NCBI GenBank assembly: GCA_963514095.1
Contig: OY741280.1
Span: 17,889,163 to 17,953,162 of the forward strand
Length of the DNA stretch: 64,000 bases
Direction of reading: 5' to 3'
Origin: Eutrigla gurnardus
Lineage: Eukaryota > Chordata > Actinopteri > Perciformes > Triglidae
The position numbers and the translations under genes are program-made. The notes below the pieces were generated by a model that worked only from the letters and a program-made list of their open reading frames with translations, did not search any database and was not told the origin of the DNA. The stretch's first letter is position 1. Every line of letters starts with the position of its first letter. Below, piece after piece: positions 22,191 to 36,445 of the stretch.

Positions 22191-22654
22191 TTGGGGGGGG
22201 GGAACAAGGAAACATAAAACTGTGGGCACATTCTCCTCTATGTACCTGAGGCAGAAAAGAGAACATGTGGCTACGTTACGCAACTGCGACCTCATACTGT
22301 TTACTTTTCCTCCTCATAAATTCTGAGCAATTCTGACAAAACACTGCGTCTGAAACTGCAGGCTTGCGTCAGGTGTAACTTTTCATTTATGTTTTTGCCT
22401 TGTTGTTTGGAGAAGAATGATCGAGTGGGGCAGCTCAAACAGTAAAACTGAGCTGGGCTGGATCTGACTGTAGGCTACAGTAGTTAAAGTTACACTTAAA
22501 CTGCCACTCACTTCTCGGGTTAAAAGGTCAATAAAAGATTGTGAAAGCCACAGAAACAAACGTGATGCAATAACTATCGCAGTTAAAACTGATAACAGTC
22601 TGTAAAGTCAGAGCCAGAGAGAGAGAGGTTTTCTTGGTGCCTCGGAACCAAGAA

Positions 22655-22780
22655 ATTAATCATGACACAATTAGCCTAGCTTAGCATTAAGACAGGTAGC
22701 AGCTAGCTTTACTTGCTTAAAAATGCCTACCCACACCTTTTAAAGCTTACTTATTAACATGTTTTATTTTAGTCCATTTA
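22655..22780 (+). repeat. Teleost interspersed repeat B, copy 1
   Basis: It contains 'attagcctagcttagcat...aagaca', 'agcagctagc' and 'ttaaagcttacttattaacatgtt', a familiar percomorph repeat, also seen at 40120-40275. Confidence 0.65.
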
Positions 22781-24514
22781 TTGTGTAACTCGATCTTCTC
22801 ATCTAAGTCAGATAAAGTGAATAAGTGCATTTAACTTTTCCCTTGAACGGCAACAAACAAACCATTGTGCATAATCAGTGACTGTAAATCTTTGCACTGG
22901 GCTGGATGAAGCGATTTAAATGATGGGATGATTTCCACGGCTCCCTCTCTGCTTACATTACAGTGCTCCGCTTAATGTCCTCGGTCACACTGCTCAAACA
23001 TTACAGTGGATTGATTCCCTTCTGCATCATTAGCTGAGTCCACCACACATCGGAGGCAACAGTCACACCACTATAAGCCCCCGTAGCCTGTAGCAACCCC
23101 GCTCCGAGGCTCCAGTTTGACCAACCTCACTTACATGAAGGGTTTCATTTACGTCTGATTGTCACAGTTGTATTTCAAATGACCTGAATAGCTCCTTGTG
23201 CGCGGTTAAAAGCTTTGCTTTATTTGGCCTTCAGCTTGGCAGTGATATAAGTGATCTACACTCGTAGCAAAACAAGGCCATAAAAGCCTGAATTAGACTT
23301 AGATTGGGCTGCACACGTAAACGCTCGCTGCAAACGTGAATTACTCTCAACTGGATGCCAAGGCCATCTCCCCAAATCCAAGAGTTCAATGTTCACTTTT
23401 CTTTTCTCTTTATCCCTCGCTCACTTGTTCATTCTCTGTACATTGCCCGGGCACACCTTCCCCAGTGAGTAATTTGCCTCTGGATTGGTCTTGCATTCTG
23501 CTGCAGAGGCAACTGTTCATCATCCTGTCACCAGCTCCTGCAGGATAATGCTTCAGTGTCAAGAGCAGTTTTAAAATTCAGACGACATACAGATCCCCGC
23601 ACACAGCAGAGCTTTATTAGTGGAAACAAGGGAGGTGAAAAATACTCTTTTTTTTTTCTGTCCACTTTAAAATGCGAAGGACACCGAGGTCACCCATGTG
23701 ATATCGACACGGCGTAGGCTCAGGTCTTGCTCCCAATCATCCACTCCACTGAACAAAAAGCCGGCATATGTGCCACTCAATCCTCAGTAGCTCTAAGTTG
23801 GTGTACAGCCGGGGAAATCTTCAGTCAGGGATATGTATGTAACCCACGTAATCGTGAGCCAGGACAGGTGTCTTATGAATGCTGACAAAGTCCGGACTTT
23901 CACTCAGGAGACCGCTGTTCATGTCCCTTGTGAAAGTTGGCTTCCACACTGGTCACTCATACATAAAAAATGACAATAACTTTTTGTAAGACATCATACA
24001 AACCGTTGTATAAGTAGGATATGTTGCACACAGTCCCATGTAGTGTAGTCTGGGTCCACCTTGATCCTTCTGGTCTTCACCATGGGACCTTAATGTGGGT
24101 CGGTAGTCAACAGTAGGAGACAAATACTGATGTTTGTCAATTTAAAAAGATAATTTTTAAAGTCCAGAAAGATTCAGTTTGTTGTCGGTTTCTAATTTTC
24201 ATATGATTAACATCCAGAAAAAAAACCCTTTTCAAATCGACACACTTGAACATGACGGCCTGTGTGGATGAAGGTACTGGAGCTGATCTGTAAGGGGCTG
24301 GGGCGTCAGACAGTCTTGGTTCGGGACTCACTGGTGTCGGATTTAGACTCTGGGTTGTGATTTGAGTGTGATGATGCCTGATAACGTGTTGACACTCACA
24401 TTTCTGCTGTGAGGTGTTCCTCCGCCTGGTTGGATGCACGATAAGACCTCCGGTTGGCAAGGTGACAGACTGAGAGTATTGACCCCCTCTGCTCTGTCTG
24501 ATTGGAGGGCTGTT

Positions 24515-24542
24515 TGTGTGTGTGTGTGTGTGTTTGTGTGTA
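24515..24542. repeat. (GT)n microsatellite
   Basis: Short GT array with a TTTG interruption, intergenic. Confidence 0.85.
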
Positions 24543-27014
24543 GAGTATGTGGTGTCTTACAGGGATGTGTGAGCACACGCAGCTTTAATCAGGCCACTAA
24601 TCCCAGAGCTCTTTCAAGCTGCAGCATTGTGGGATTGAAATGAGACACTTTAGGCCGAGCATATAAGACAACGAGGCTGCTGTTCTTCTCCGTCTTTGTC
24701 TTTGATTATTTCTGAGTCAGTTATTTTTCTGAATTGTCAATTAAATGTTTTGTCTATTTTAATGAGAACAGGTTGGAGAAAATTAAAAAGACAATCAGGT
24801 GGCTTGTTTAGGTAGTTAATCTTTGATTGCAGAAGTAAGTAGAGAAGCTTAAAACGGTATTTATTGGGGATCTTCTTTGCGAAGCTGATGAGAGCCGTGA
24901 GAGTGAACCAAAACAGTCCAATTGTGGGCTGTAAAACCAAAACAATGAACTGAAAGGCGCTAAAACAGCTGATAATAGTAATTATTGAACCCAAACCAAT
25001 GAAACTAAACCAAAGAATGAAACTATCCAGATCAAAGTTATAGTACTAATGTTTTCAGGTAGAAAAACACGACTAAAGAAAACATCTAAATAATACATTT
25101 TGATACAAAATAATAAAAAGTAACAACAAAAAAGTATATAAAACAGACAAAAGCTGAAGATCCTCTGAGAAGTTGGAACAAAACACAAGAAAAAATATTG
25201 TTTAAATTGATTTTGATGGAGTCGTCCTCTAATCATTTCATCACTGATTCAAAGTGATGGTTCAGATGACTCGGCTCCTTTCTTGTCAAACGCATCAAAC
25301 CCTCCATGACAAATTACATCAACACATCTTCTGTGTTTAGAATCTCATGTGCAGACAAGTCAGTCTAATCTGCTCATATTACATTTCAGATCATGGTTAT
25401 TTTTTTTTCTTCCCTCCTCCATCTCCAAAACTCTTTGCTTTTATTTTTCCCTTTGTTCCAATGTGTGCCAAAGATTTATCTGGCCGTGTGATGGATCCAG
25501 CACATTTGGACAGCTACTTTGTGGAGTGAGCCGTCCGGGGGCTTTGAAACAAAGCATGGAGAGAAAAACATAGTGGTTTTGGCTTTGCTCTGCTGGTTAT
25601 TTATGGAGAGGATCCATCCATCCTTTTTGTGCTCTGCGGGCAGGGGGCGATGCGGGTGGGAATTCTGGGAAGTGAAGGCTCTAAACGGGGTACCAAAAAA
25701 AAAAATACCCCTCAAACAATCTGTGGATGGCGAGGGCCGCCGGTGCCTCCGGCCTTTTAAAAATACGGCGCTCCAGAGTGCGCTCACGTTCAAATATGCA
25801 TAAAAACAAACCGCCATTTTAAGAGGGAATCCTGACCTTTTGACTCCACCTCCGGTCCTTTCTTACTTACCTTTTTGTTGCAAGACAAAACGGCTCTCCA
25901 CCAACTGACCTACTTCTAGCTTCTTCTGAATTCACCCTCCACATTAACCTTTTCTGCCTCCTGCTTTATTTAGCCAGCACGTCTCGTGTTCACTGTGGCT
26001 TCGCTCCTCTGTTTTCATACCTGCATGGAAGTGTTTTTCTTCACTCAATGCCACCAAAACACAAAAGCACAATCACACCAGCAAAATATGCGAACACGCA
26101 GGAAGGAAAGTCGGTGATACAATGCAAGCCATCCGTGCTGGGGTCTTTGTGTAAGAGTGTGTGTGTGCCTCTGGTATGGCTGGCGGTGCATTGGAAATAG
26201 GGTTCTGGTTTCCTGCATACCCTGGGTGACGGAGATGAATGGGTGTAGTGTGGGTAGTTTCTTAATGAACTCATAGCAGGGTGTAGTCTGCGCTGGCGGA
26301 TTGCTCAACACCAAGTCTGGAGCTCTACAAATCTAATTGTGGCTGTTGAGAACAGCGTCTGATTGCTCCCCCGGTTGCTGCTGTCAGAACACGAAGATCT
26401 TTTCCCCCACAAGATCCGAAAACAGTGAAGCGAGCGCTCGGCTTACATCTGGATTTGGTGTCGGTCCCGCGGGTGGAGGAGACGTGATGGGGCATCTCTG
26501 GTGTTGACGCTGCTGTGTTCGTTCAATGTGAAATGGAAACAAACAGATTACATCAGCGGGCTGTATTTGAAAGCATGTCTGGCACCACCCCGGAGGTCAC
26601 ACGATGACGGCCGTCTGTTAAATGGAAAAAGAAAACGTCTTCAGAAAGCACGATTAAGAGTCCACGGCAATCAGTGGCTGCATGTTACTAAATATGGTCG
26701 TTCAAGTGCTGCACTTAAGCATAATTTTGAGGCGCTGGCGCTCGATTTTTCCATTTTCTGTGACTTTATACATCTACTTAACTTCATGGGGGGAAACATA
26801 TATTTCACTCCACTTCATTTATTTTAATCAACATATTAATTAGTGATGTTTATTTATTTATTAAGGATCCCTTAATTAATCCGCGGGGTAAATTCAGAAC
26901 CTCGACAGTAGAAATTTAAATGAGTTCAACCTTTTACAACTGCAACATTAAAGTGATAAACACATGAATGCACCATGATTTATAATCTCAAAGGCTTTAA
27001 GTGATTCTAAAAAG

Positions 27015-27115
27015 GGGCATTGCATAATGAGTACTTTTACTTTCTACTTTAAGTATGCTTATACTTTTACACTTATAATACTTATGTAAAAAAATGGAAT
27101 GCAGGACTTTTATCA
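27015..27115 (+). repeat. Teleost repeat D ('tactttaagta...gcaggactttta')
   Basis: 'gtacttttactttctactttaagtatgcttatacttttac' and 'gaatgcaggactttta' are the signature of a common percomorph repeat; a related piece is at 32500-32640. Confidence 0.6.
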
Positions 27116-27189
27116 GACTGAACGAGAGGATTTGACAGTGTTTACCATATAAGGAAGGACCAGATCCACCCGTCGCTCCTCCGCAGTCC

Positions 27190-27310
27190 AAATATGGTCA
27201 CTTTGGTTCACTGGTTGCAAAAATCCAAGATGGCGACACCTAAAATGGTGAACTCAAGGCTTCAAAATCGTAGTCCACAAACCCATACTGTATTGTTCAT
27301 GATGCCTACA
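27190..27310 (+). repeat. Teleost interspersed repeat E
   Basis: 'ggttcactggttgcaaaaatccaagatggcgac' followed by 'gaactcaaggcttcaaaa' and 'gtccacaaacc' is a percomorph repeat I recognise. It has no coding potential. Confidence 0.65.
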
Positions 27311-30300
27311 TCCACATCTTAACTCCCCGTATCTCTTACTTTTAATTTTCCTGTCTGTTCGTCGGCTGTCAAATAATGTTTGTCTGCACTAACATTAAAA
27401 CCTAGCAAAACACACGTTTGAATTTGTTTGAAGCCGACGAACTGGATATCCAGCATCTATTTTGCTGAAGGGAGATATTTCATGCATGCTCCCTCTCTGA
27501 CCCCCTCTCTGTTTTTGTGCAAGCGACTGCCATGAAAACATTCAGCTACAAGCCACGAGCACATTAGCTAGCATACAAAACAGATGTTTACAACAAGGCA
27601 GTGATTGTTAGCACACAATAATCAATCTGATGTTCCAGCGGAGGAAAACCTCAGTATCTGTACCGATACAAAACATTTACTCTTTTCTGGACGACTGAGT
27701 TTAACATTTAGAAAGTCAATCAGCGGAGCCTCCGATTCGACGACCGCCACCTGAAAGTGCTCTCGTGTCTCTTTCTCTCTGTCTGACTCATACACAGCCA
27801 AACTTGTGGTCAGAGATCTGATCCAGCTTCTGCTCTCGGGCCATCCGGAGTGGTTTCGTCTCAATGCCACTTCCCCCCCTCGCAGTCAGAGTCAATCTAA
27901 ATGACGGCAGCCACACACACAGAAGTTACACACAGGCCTCCAAACCGACTGTTACGATAAAGGTAAGCAGCCGTGTGTGTTGGCAGTTACCTGTAAGCAA
28001 ATTCAAACTCTCTTCCCTGCACTGTGGGGGGTCAGCTATGCACTCAGCTGTGTTATCACGCACCAGCCGGGGGGGTCGGGTAAGAGTAGTGAGTGAGGAA
28101 CCAGCCGGCAGTCAGTGGAAGTATAAAACAATATAAGATGTTTTGAGAGTAAGGCCAACAATAAGTTGTCCCTGAGCACGCAGACATAACTGGCCCTCCA
28201 AAATGTTGTCGTTTGCTGCAGCAGAATATGAGATAAACCGTGGACAGACACAGAGATGCACACCGAATCAGTTACGGACACGCATACACAGGGATGCACA
28301 CACTCTCCTGTGGAGATAGTAACGAGTGATTGTCAGCCTGTAAATAATGTTGCTTGTCTTTAATGGATTCCATATTGTTTCATCCTTTATTTGAAATTCT
28401 GAGTTGATGCATATTTTATATTTATTCCTTAACTGTGTCATTTTATGGATGCATTTCATCAACTACGGATGTGTCTGGTGTTTGTGGGATATAAAGATAT
28501 TTCATATTGTGAAGGTTTGTAGCAGAAATGTTGCTTTTTAAAAAAAAGCTTCCAAAATGTTTAACTTTTGAATCTCATCGTCATTTTTAGAATAAGTCAC
28601 CACAGTTACATTTTTCAAATAATTTCTTTCCCTTAAGAAATTCCACACTATCCATTCAGAGGAGGAATGGCTGTCAGGTTTCTGCACCCTCACACGGAAC
28701 GAGAACATTTCCAGAAACTCTTACCACCTCAGATTAATGCTGCGTTCACATTTCCACGCGACAGATGCTGAAGAAGAGACGAAGCAGGCAGATGAGAAAC
28801 CCATTTGGTGAAAGAATGTGCAGAGAGGCCCGGGTCCCTGATTCAACCAGCCATTTGTTTTCGCTATTGAGTTCATCTGGGCTGCAGGGAACTTTAAGTG
28901 ATGTTTATATTTGTATTCCTCTGGCTCGGCGGAGTTTTAATGTGGGTGAGAAATGTGCCTCGCTGTAAATCATTTAATATTCCAGAGTCGTGAAGGAAAC
29001 AACTGGAGCTTTGAGTCAGAGACGTGATGTGTGGTGATCCTGGGAAATAGGGGTTTTGTTGTGCGTGAAATATAATACGTGGACATTTTAAATCATGTGC
29101 CATTTGGTTCGCGTTTTTTTTTAGCCAAAGCTCATTTTTCGGCTCAAATGCTATAAAATATACAAACAGTTACAGTTTGTGTGATGGAAAAACGCTGCAT
29201 GAAAAGGAACAAACAGCCAAGCTTTTGTCTGAGCCGCACATGTCTGGTTTCCACCACAGATGGTGATGTTATTGCACTGAACAGCGGTACTGATTTCCCC
29301 ATTTAGCTGAAAATATGGATTCCTCATCCACCGCTACCTGGGGCTGAACCAATTCCTCCAGAGCCGTTCCCCGAGCGCACGTCTGGAATGGATACCGACT
29401 CCGCCGCTGGGCTGCAGGGGATCCAGCTCCAATCCTGACCTGAACTAACCTGCCTGCATGAAGTCCCCCGAGGCTTCCCTGCTGCTGAACTGAGCCCCGG
29501 CATCCCGGCTTCAACCGCTTACCCAGAACGCATCTCATCTCGTTATCCACACGAACCACGAGGAGGCCACGTTGCGCTTTAAGCGAGGATGTTTGTTTGC
29601 GAGCGAGAGGAGTCGCCTCCAGAGGATTGTGTGAGATGTTTAGATTCTAAGGACCACAATCAATATTTACTGTATGTGTTTTTATTGATTGTATAAGGCC
29701 ATACAGTAGCTTTCTAATAATAGACTGCCTTTAAGAATGCCAAGACCGCATGGGATTTTTAGTGCACTGCTGTCATACGGTTACATCCGATAACGCTGTC
29801 CCAACCGACTCAAACCCCCATCTAGTGACTTGTATGCTCGTTATGTCGCCATGACAACAATGGCAAATGTTCTGAAAACTTCGAAGACAGATTTAATAGA
29901 ACAACTTCTCTACGATTAAGCGTGATCTGAGAATTGACATTTCACCAATATCCTCGAGCGTTGCCTTTTTATCGTTTACATGACACCACGCAAATCTGGA
30001 AGCTGTTGATTTCTGTGGTGCGCCCTCTAGAGGAAATATGAGAAACCTGTGTACATATACAAGTATGTGAATATTTACGCTCACAATGCAGCCGGTTGTC
30101 TCCTCGTACATGTGTTCAAACGCAGGTATGTCGGACCCTTTACGCTACATGTTAGCTTTCTGTATCTGGCCATTACATTTTTGAGCCACTCATTAGAACA
30201 GAGTAAAGGCCATTTCTTGTGGTGGCTAATGTTCTTACAAGCTACTGCCCTTGTACTTCCGTTGTCATCATTGTTTCCCAACTGTAAAAGCGTCCATACA

Positions 30301-31595
30301 TTTAGAAAGATTTAGGCTGAGTAGATAAAATGACTTGACTGAACAATTACACTCACTGCTGTACAAACGCTGGGTCCTATTAGGCTAAATGCTAGTTGGC
30401 AGCAGTTCCCCGCTGTAAGCAGGAATCAGCACATGGTTTGAGTTTTTTAAAAGCAAAGGCCCAAATGATCTGAGTCAACCTGCAGATACTTTGATAGTTT
30501 GGCCAAAACAACCTGTAAACTGTTTTAATATGCCAACGGAAACACCTGTATGTTGACTTATGCTAGCTCATAATGAATTCCTTTTTTATGTTTCTTTTGC
30601 ATTCTGCGGTTCATTTTCGGGGAGGGTGAGGGGGGAGGGAACCGTTATCGTTATCCGATTATGAAGCATGAATGAAGCAGCAATCAGCAGCTTATTCTTC
30701 GGCTGCTTGGCCTCAAGATGAGTTGTATAGCATCCAATCAGAGCCTTTTCCACCAGTCTGTCTGTTTGATATCAACATCCAGTGTCCTCTGACATCCATT
30801 TAGCTTCATTGTGTGATGATATGCAGAAAAGAAAACATGAATTTTCTGTCACACAGCACCTTGCTGCATCCAACCCAAGAAGCCCAGCGTTGTTGTTTGG
30901 ACCAGCTGGGCGGACGAGCCCATGCTATGTTTATGTTTTTGGTCTGCTTGGCACTTTGGAACAATAGACAGTTTATCAGCAGAATTTCCTATTCTCATAT
31001 TATGCAATCCTGCAGCTTGTGGCTACGTCCTGTTACAGCCTGCAGGGGCGTCGACGGTAAATCTGTCACGCTGAAATCATCGCCCGTCATCTGGGATGCA
31101 ACATTCCCATTAGGAAACCACCTGATATCGTTCACGATATGATGTAAACTTGTCGACCACAGGCAACATTATTCATGTGGTGTTTTTGGGGCCAAACAAC
31201 AAAGGCCTTTATTTTCAGGCTGGTTCCTATCAGCCTCCCCGGTGCTCCCGTCTCCTCTTTCTCTTGGTTTTTGTGGGAGTTGTATTTCATTCTGACAGCT
31301 CTGTGGAGGTGCAGTACAGTAACACCCCGCCCTGCAGTGAGCTCCGTCCTGCCCAACAAAAGACGTTGTTGAGAGATTATACTGTACAGGATGTAGTTGA
31401 CTCCAAACAACAGGGTTAGCCTTTCACTCCTGTTTGTTTGCCGTATCTCCGGTGAATGAAGCAACTTGAGCCTTTTTATTTGTTCTCCGCTGGAATTGCT
31501 GAGCGTTTAAGTGGATCTCAAAGATATTCTGTGTGTGTTGGGGTGGCATATGCAGAAAACCAGCGCTGTTTGCAGAAATATTATAAAAACATAAA

Positions 31596-31619
31596 GACGT
31601 CACACAGCGGTGTGACGTC
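31596..31619. promoter_or_regulatory. 24-bp palindrome with CRE sequences
   Basis: The arms GACGTCACAC and GTGTGACGTC are perfect complements around a 4-base AGCG centre. The right arm completes a full CRE (TGACGTCA, 31613-31620) and the left arm a near-CRE (AGACGTCA). It lies in the intergenic interval, 13.7 kb upstream of nedd9 exon 1. Confidence 0.6.
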
Positions 31620-31620
31620 A

Positions 31621-34600
31621 AAGTCGAACAATGGTTTGCTTCAATTGTTTAGAGCCTGGCAGAATTTTAGAGGAAACGCATGAAAAAAAAAAGCTTCTGC
31701 TGTTTCCATTAAAGCCACAGTGGTTTTTACTGGATAATTGTCTGTGATTGGTTTCAAATGTCACTCGACTGGTCCTGTTTCTCCTTCGCACCGTCTCGAG
31801 AAAGCAGGAGGTTCACTGGATCCGTAGGAGACATTTTGCAAGAATTTCTGTTAAATGACGTAATCAGTCTGCACCAGGAGTTTAATTGTATTCACGCAGG
31901 TGTGTGTGTGTGAACCAACGTCTTGACTTTAATCATGGCTTCCAACAAGTTAAGCTAATTGCAAACAGACGTTTCAACTTGCTGAACGCACTTTCAAGCT
32001 TAATTTGTTGGGTTTTTTTAACTTTAAACAATATTTGCTTTGTTTTTAAGGCGCGATATCCTATTTTTTATTTTATACATATGAGCTCAGCACCAACGTC
32101 ACTCCCAATGCATCAAATACCGGTGCTTGGTCAGCGCTCCTCGGCATCTGTCAGTAAAACCTTTAGCATCTCTATGGAAACTCTAATGTAAAGATAGGGC
32201 GTCCCTTGCTACACGTTTAAAGCAACTGATTTAGTTTAGACAGCAAGATTGCCCACACTATCACAGGGCGGGTGGAGGTGAAGGTGGAGGGGTCAAACAA
32301 AGGTTCTCAGGTCTAGTCACATGATCAAACAGAGACTTGACATTGGAGAACATTACATATTTGTATATGACAAAAATAGCAAGAAAATATTCCTTTAATT
32401 AACAGCTTTTCTCTTCATTTTTCTATAGTTTCTATAAAATAAGCATACTTTTGCTTTTCATCCAAAAAGTGAAGCCATGATGGAGATATGTTCATACTTT
32501 GTATTAAAAATCTGAATATGCAAAGTAACTAAAACAATCAAAATGTAAGTATGTAGTAATGTTGTGTAAAAAGTACAACATTTGCCTCCAAAATGAAGTA
32601 TAAAGTATAAGATATGATGGAAATACTCAGGTAGCTACCTGGAAAAAGTAGAAGACAGTTGACAGTACGTCGATCAGACTCCACTGCCCTTCATGTGCAA
32701 CTGAGCTCCAACCTGTAAGAGATCCTAAAAGATAAAACACACTAAAGCCCGGATCTGGGGACGAGCTTCACGCCGAGCAGAGAACTGGGTCACGGCAGCT
32801 GTTTCCTAACCAGACGGCAGCGCTCAGCCAGACTGCAGAGTCCCACCGGCACGGCAACCAACTCGAGCCTTCTCTACATTTGGGTTAGAGCTCTGAGGAG
32901 GTGATGCCTTTGAAACCCATTCTCTGCCTTGTCACGAAAATCAATGAAATATTGGTCAGATGTTGAACAGGAGAGCTGAGCGGGAGCGCGGAGGCCCTCT
33001 GGGATTCATACCTGCTCCCCTGCTGTTTTCACATCCGTCTCTGCAGAGGAACAGATGCAGCTTTGTTTTTTTACCGAGCATCAAAATTTCAAGGTTTCTT
33101 CTTCACTCGTTGACTATATTCTACTACGTTTAGTTTACAGTCCTCCCAATCGGTTGCCGTTAGAGATAAGCGGGTATTTTCTTGTATTATCATATTCCTC
33201 ATAATTTCTTGTGCGAGTCAAACCAAGCTCGAAATGAACTTCTTGTTCTGGCAAAACAAAGACACCCGAATGTTCATCACATATTCATTTTCTTTGTGTG
33301 GGCGTCGGTTGATTGACGGCAAACAGAGCGAAACACAATGAAGTGATACGACAATGCAACGTTGACACAATGAAACGAGGCGATGAAGGCAAGAGAAAAG
33401 AAAATGATTGTCGCGTGAGGAAATGTTTATTTTTCCCAACTGAACAAAAAATAATGGTGTCTGCACCTTTTATTCTCAATATCAACTGATCTGCTGATTG
33501 TTTGGTCGCAGCTGACGTCTTCAAGTGTCTTTTTTTGTCTGGAAAACAGGCAAAAGCACAAAGATGTGTTTGTGTTTTTTGAAAATTTAAAATGAATAAA
33601 ATCTTCAAACATAACCTCGCTGAATATACATCTATGTATGAATATATGAGTGTATGCATGTAATCATAAGCATGAAACAGCACTTCATGTAAAGTAGCAC
33701 CATTCATTATTTATCCCAGCACTCCTTGCTCTTTATTTACAGTTTGTTTATAGAAAAACCAATGCATCATATATAGCCTAGTTTCAGTGTCAGCTGTGTC
33801 GTTTTTTTAGCTCTTTCTATCTTCCTGTATATTTTTGTGTGTGTAAGTGGAGATTTCCTATAATCTAAACAAATATTCCTTTTCTGTAACCCTGCTAATG
33901 AGTTAATAGGCTGTTTCTCTCCTGTAAATGTTAAAATCTCCCCCACTGGAAAGCACACAGAGGGTTTTTGGCACAAACTTAAATCAGAATTATTGGTAAA
34001 TTTGGCTGAAAATACCAGTTTTCACCCAACTCGACCCATGTTGGATCTGGTTTCCCTCCATCTCACCCGTTCTGCTTGGACACGTGGCCAGTAGACATAA
34101 TATATGTGTTTGTGAAGTCAAAGGGATCACGCTGTTGTTTATACGCTGGGAGATCCCTGCAGCATCGGGCCTCGGGCTGAGGTCAGTCTCTATCCCAGAC
34201 GACATGAGCACCCGAGGGAGAACGGGGGGAGAACTGAGGTCAACAAAGACATTTTCACTGTCAACAAACTGGCCGAAGGGTGACGGCTTCATAGTATCTA
34301 CTTGACACAACAGCTGATTCAAAGTCCATTCAATCTACATGGCATTAAATATGTGCCCTCTTCTTCTGGATTATAATAAATCCCCTGTCCATTAAGCGCT
34401 ATTTCAAGGTTACACGTGTACACAAGAGCCTGTTTCCTCGTCCCTGTGCTGCGTCTGCAACCCGTGCATGTTATTTAGGAAACATCCCAAAGCTTGTTTC
34501 AGTGTAAACTGAACCGCCAGACCGCGTTTCTGTCCTGCATCATCCAGATCTGACCTTGGCCTTCTAGATCTGATAAAGTCAAGAGAGTGGATTTGTTTAT

Positions 34601-36009
34601 GTTAAGTCGGTTGTGTCGAACCTGAATGTCACAGAGAAATCAGCGGAGATTTAGCCAAAACAGACACTTGTTTTAATAAACACTTTCACTGAAATCACAT
34701 TTAGTCATTTTGCTAGTCTAACAGAATGTTCTCTGAAAGATAGGAGACAAAAAGCAGCATCTCATTTCTAGAAACCTTCAATCATGATCGTCCAGTTCTA
34801 TTAATACGTTATTTTAAGTGTTGTTCAGAAAACAAACATTTTAAAAGTGATGTGTTGATTTGATCTCTCGGACAGACCGAACAAACCATGACTTTGGACT
34901 AATTTGTCGTCAACTTACTTCAGCATCCTGCAATTAAATAAAAACAAAATGGCTCATTTTGGGCTCATACCACTGTAGTAAACCAGCAGATGTGTGTCTT
35001 GCTGCAGTGAATACAGCTCAATTCAATTCACCGTGCACCTTTTGGGTGATGTTATGAACCCAGAGAGGACGGCGTTTGGTTTCCTGGCATATCTGGGACT
35101 TTCAAAGCATGTAGAAAGCAGCAATAGTGGTTATTTCAGCCATGATTGATGAAAGCTAGCATGCGGGATGTGAATAATGAAATCTGAATGAACACATGAA
35201 TCCACAGACGTCCCAGTTTAGTTTCTTATATCATCCTGAGCTTTAACTAACATACGTCTCCTGTTTTCACTGAGTGATGTGTTTCATTGGTTGGTTTTTA
35301 CTGAATAACAAATCGAGGAAAAAGCCAGTCGTTTTTTTGTTTTCGCCCCCTTTTGTCTGTGTAAGAGAATCCCATAGAAATCCTGCTATAGGTTGGATTA
35401 ACAAGCTTGCTTCCCATGTAGTCCGCAGCCCTCCCAGCAGCCCCCATCAGCAGCAACAAGACACACTTAAAGAGGGAAACCAGGAATCCTTATGTCCATC
35501 CAGAATGAGTTCATGCTGGAAACCAGTTTGTAGCCTCTGAGGTACGATAGTAATCCATGGCACGGCTTCGTGCCCGGTGGTGGGACTGTGTGGTATCGTT
35601 GTTTTCCTAGGAGGGCGGACTCATGCTGCAGCGCCCTGCTGGGTAATTGCAGCCTCCAAGCTTTTGATTTGTAGGTTTAAGATTTAGATGAAAACGTATT
35701 GAACTAATGTTTATTTTCAAATTGTCCTCAAAATGAACTGATCTGATTCTGCTCAATCAAAAGAATGTTCTTGTGGTCTCGACATAAAAATTATGAACCA
35801 CTGATTTGTTTCTTCTAGAATTCAGCAATATCGGACACACTTTGTAACAACATATAATAGATAGAAGGGCCATGATACAAGACTACTACCACTTCCTCGT
35901 GCTGCTTGTTTGTTCTATTTGATTGCTTGTTTTATAGTTTATATATTCTTAGCATGCAAACATAGTAGCATAGGTAGTATAATAAATAGTCGTAAATTTG
36001 GACAAATTC
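31621..36009. other. Intergenic: no gene recognised
   Basis: Only the repeat D segment (32500-32640) is recognisable. The 140-codon minus-strand ORF at 33285-33707 is AT-rich, overlapped by other frames and resembles nothing. 34300-36000 is plain AT-rich sequence. Confidence 0.55.
32500..32640 (+). repeat. Teleost repeat D, other segment
   Basis: 'tgcaaagtaactaaaac', 'aaaaagtacaacatttgcctccaaaatgaagtataaagtata' and 'ggaaatactcaggta' follow the order known to me for this repeat. Confidence 0.65.
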
Positions 36010-36445
36010 CAACTCAAATTTTGAGGACCAGATGATGGTGATAGAGGGAAACTCAGAGGAACACCAAAGTTAATACGATTCATCCGAAGGGGATCATGAA
36101 TATCTTTTTCCAATTTCATGCTAATCCATCATGAAAATATTTTGCTCAAAACCCCAAAGGTGAATTTCATGGTGGCGCTAGAGGAAAAGTCAGAGGGTCA
36201 CTTAAGTATGTAGGATTCATCCTCTGGGAAACATGAACGCCTGCACAATATTTAATCGCAATCCATCATATAGTTGTGAAAATACTCAAAACCACAAATT
36301 CGAAATCTCATGGTGGCGCTAGAGGGAAAAGTCCGTCGGATTCATCCTCTGGGAAACATGAATATCTGCATAAAATGTCACGTCATCTATCAAATAGCTG
36401 TTTAGATATCGGAGTCTGGACCAGAGAGGCGGATCACTCAGGCCA
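36010..36445. repeat. Teleost interspersed repeat with internal ~130-bp tandem units
   Basis: Three successive units begin CATGAA at 36095, 36232 and 36357. The last two are each preceded by 'ggattcatcctctgggaaa', and 'catggtggcgctagagg' recurs in the units. I recognise this from memory as an abundant percomorph repeat; I cannot name the transposon family with certainty. A related copy in the opposite orientation is at 51545-51815. Confidence 0.8.

Larger units (their letters stand above)
22781..31595. other. Intergenic: mostly unique sequence, no gene recognised
   Basis: Apart from a GT array (24515-24542) and fish repeats at 27015-27310, I recognise nothing. ORFs of 60-113 codons occur but lack domains or coherent splice signals. 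A good isolated minus-strand donor (AAAAAG/GTAAGT, about 25868) has no coding exon attached. Confidence 0.55.
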
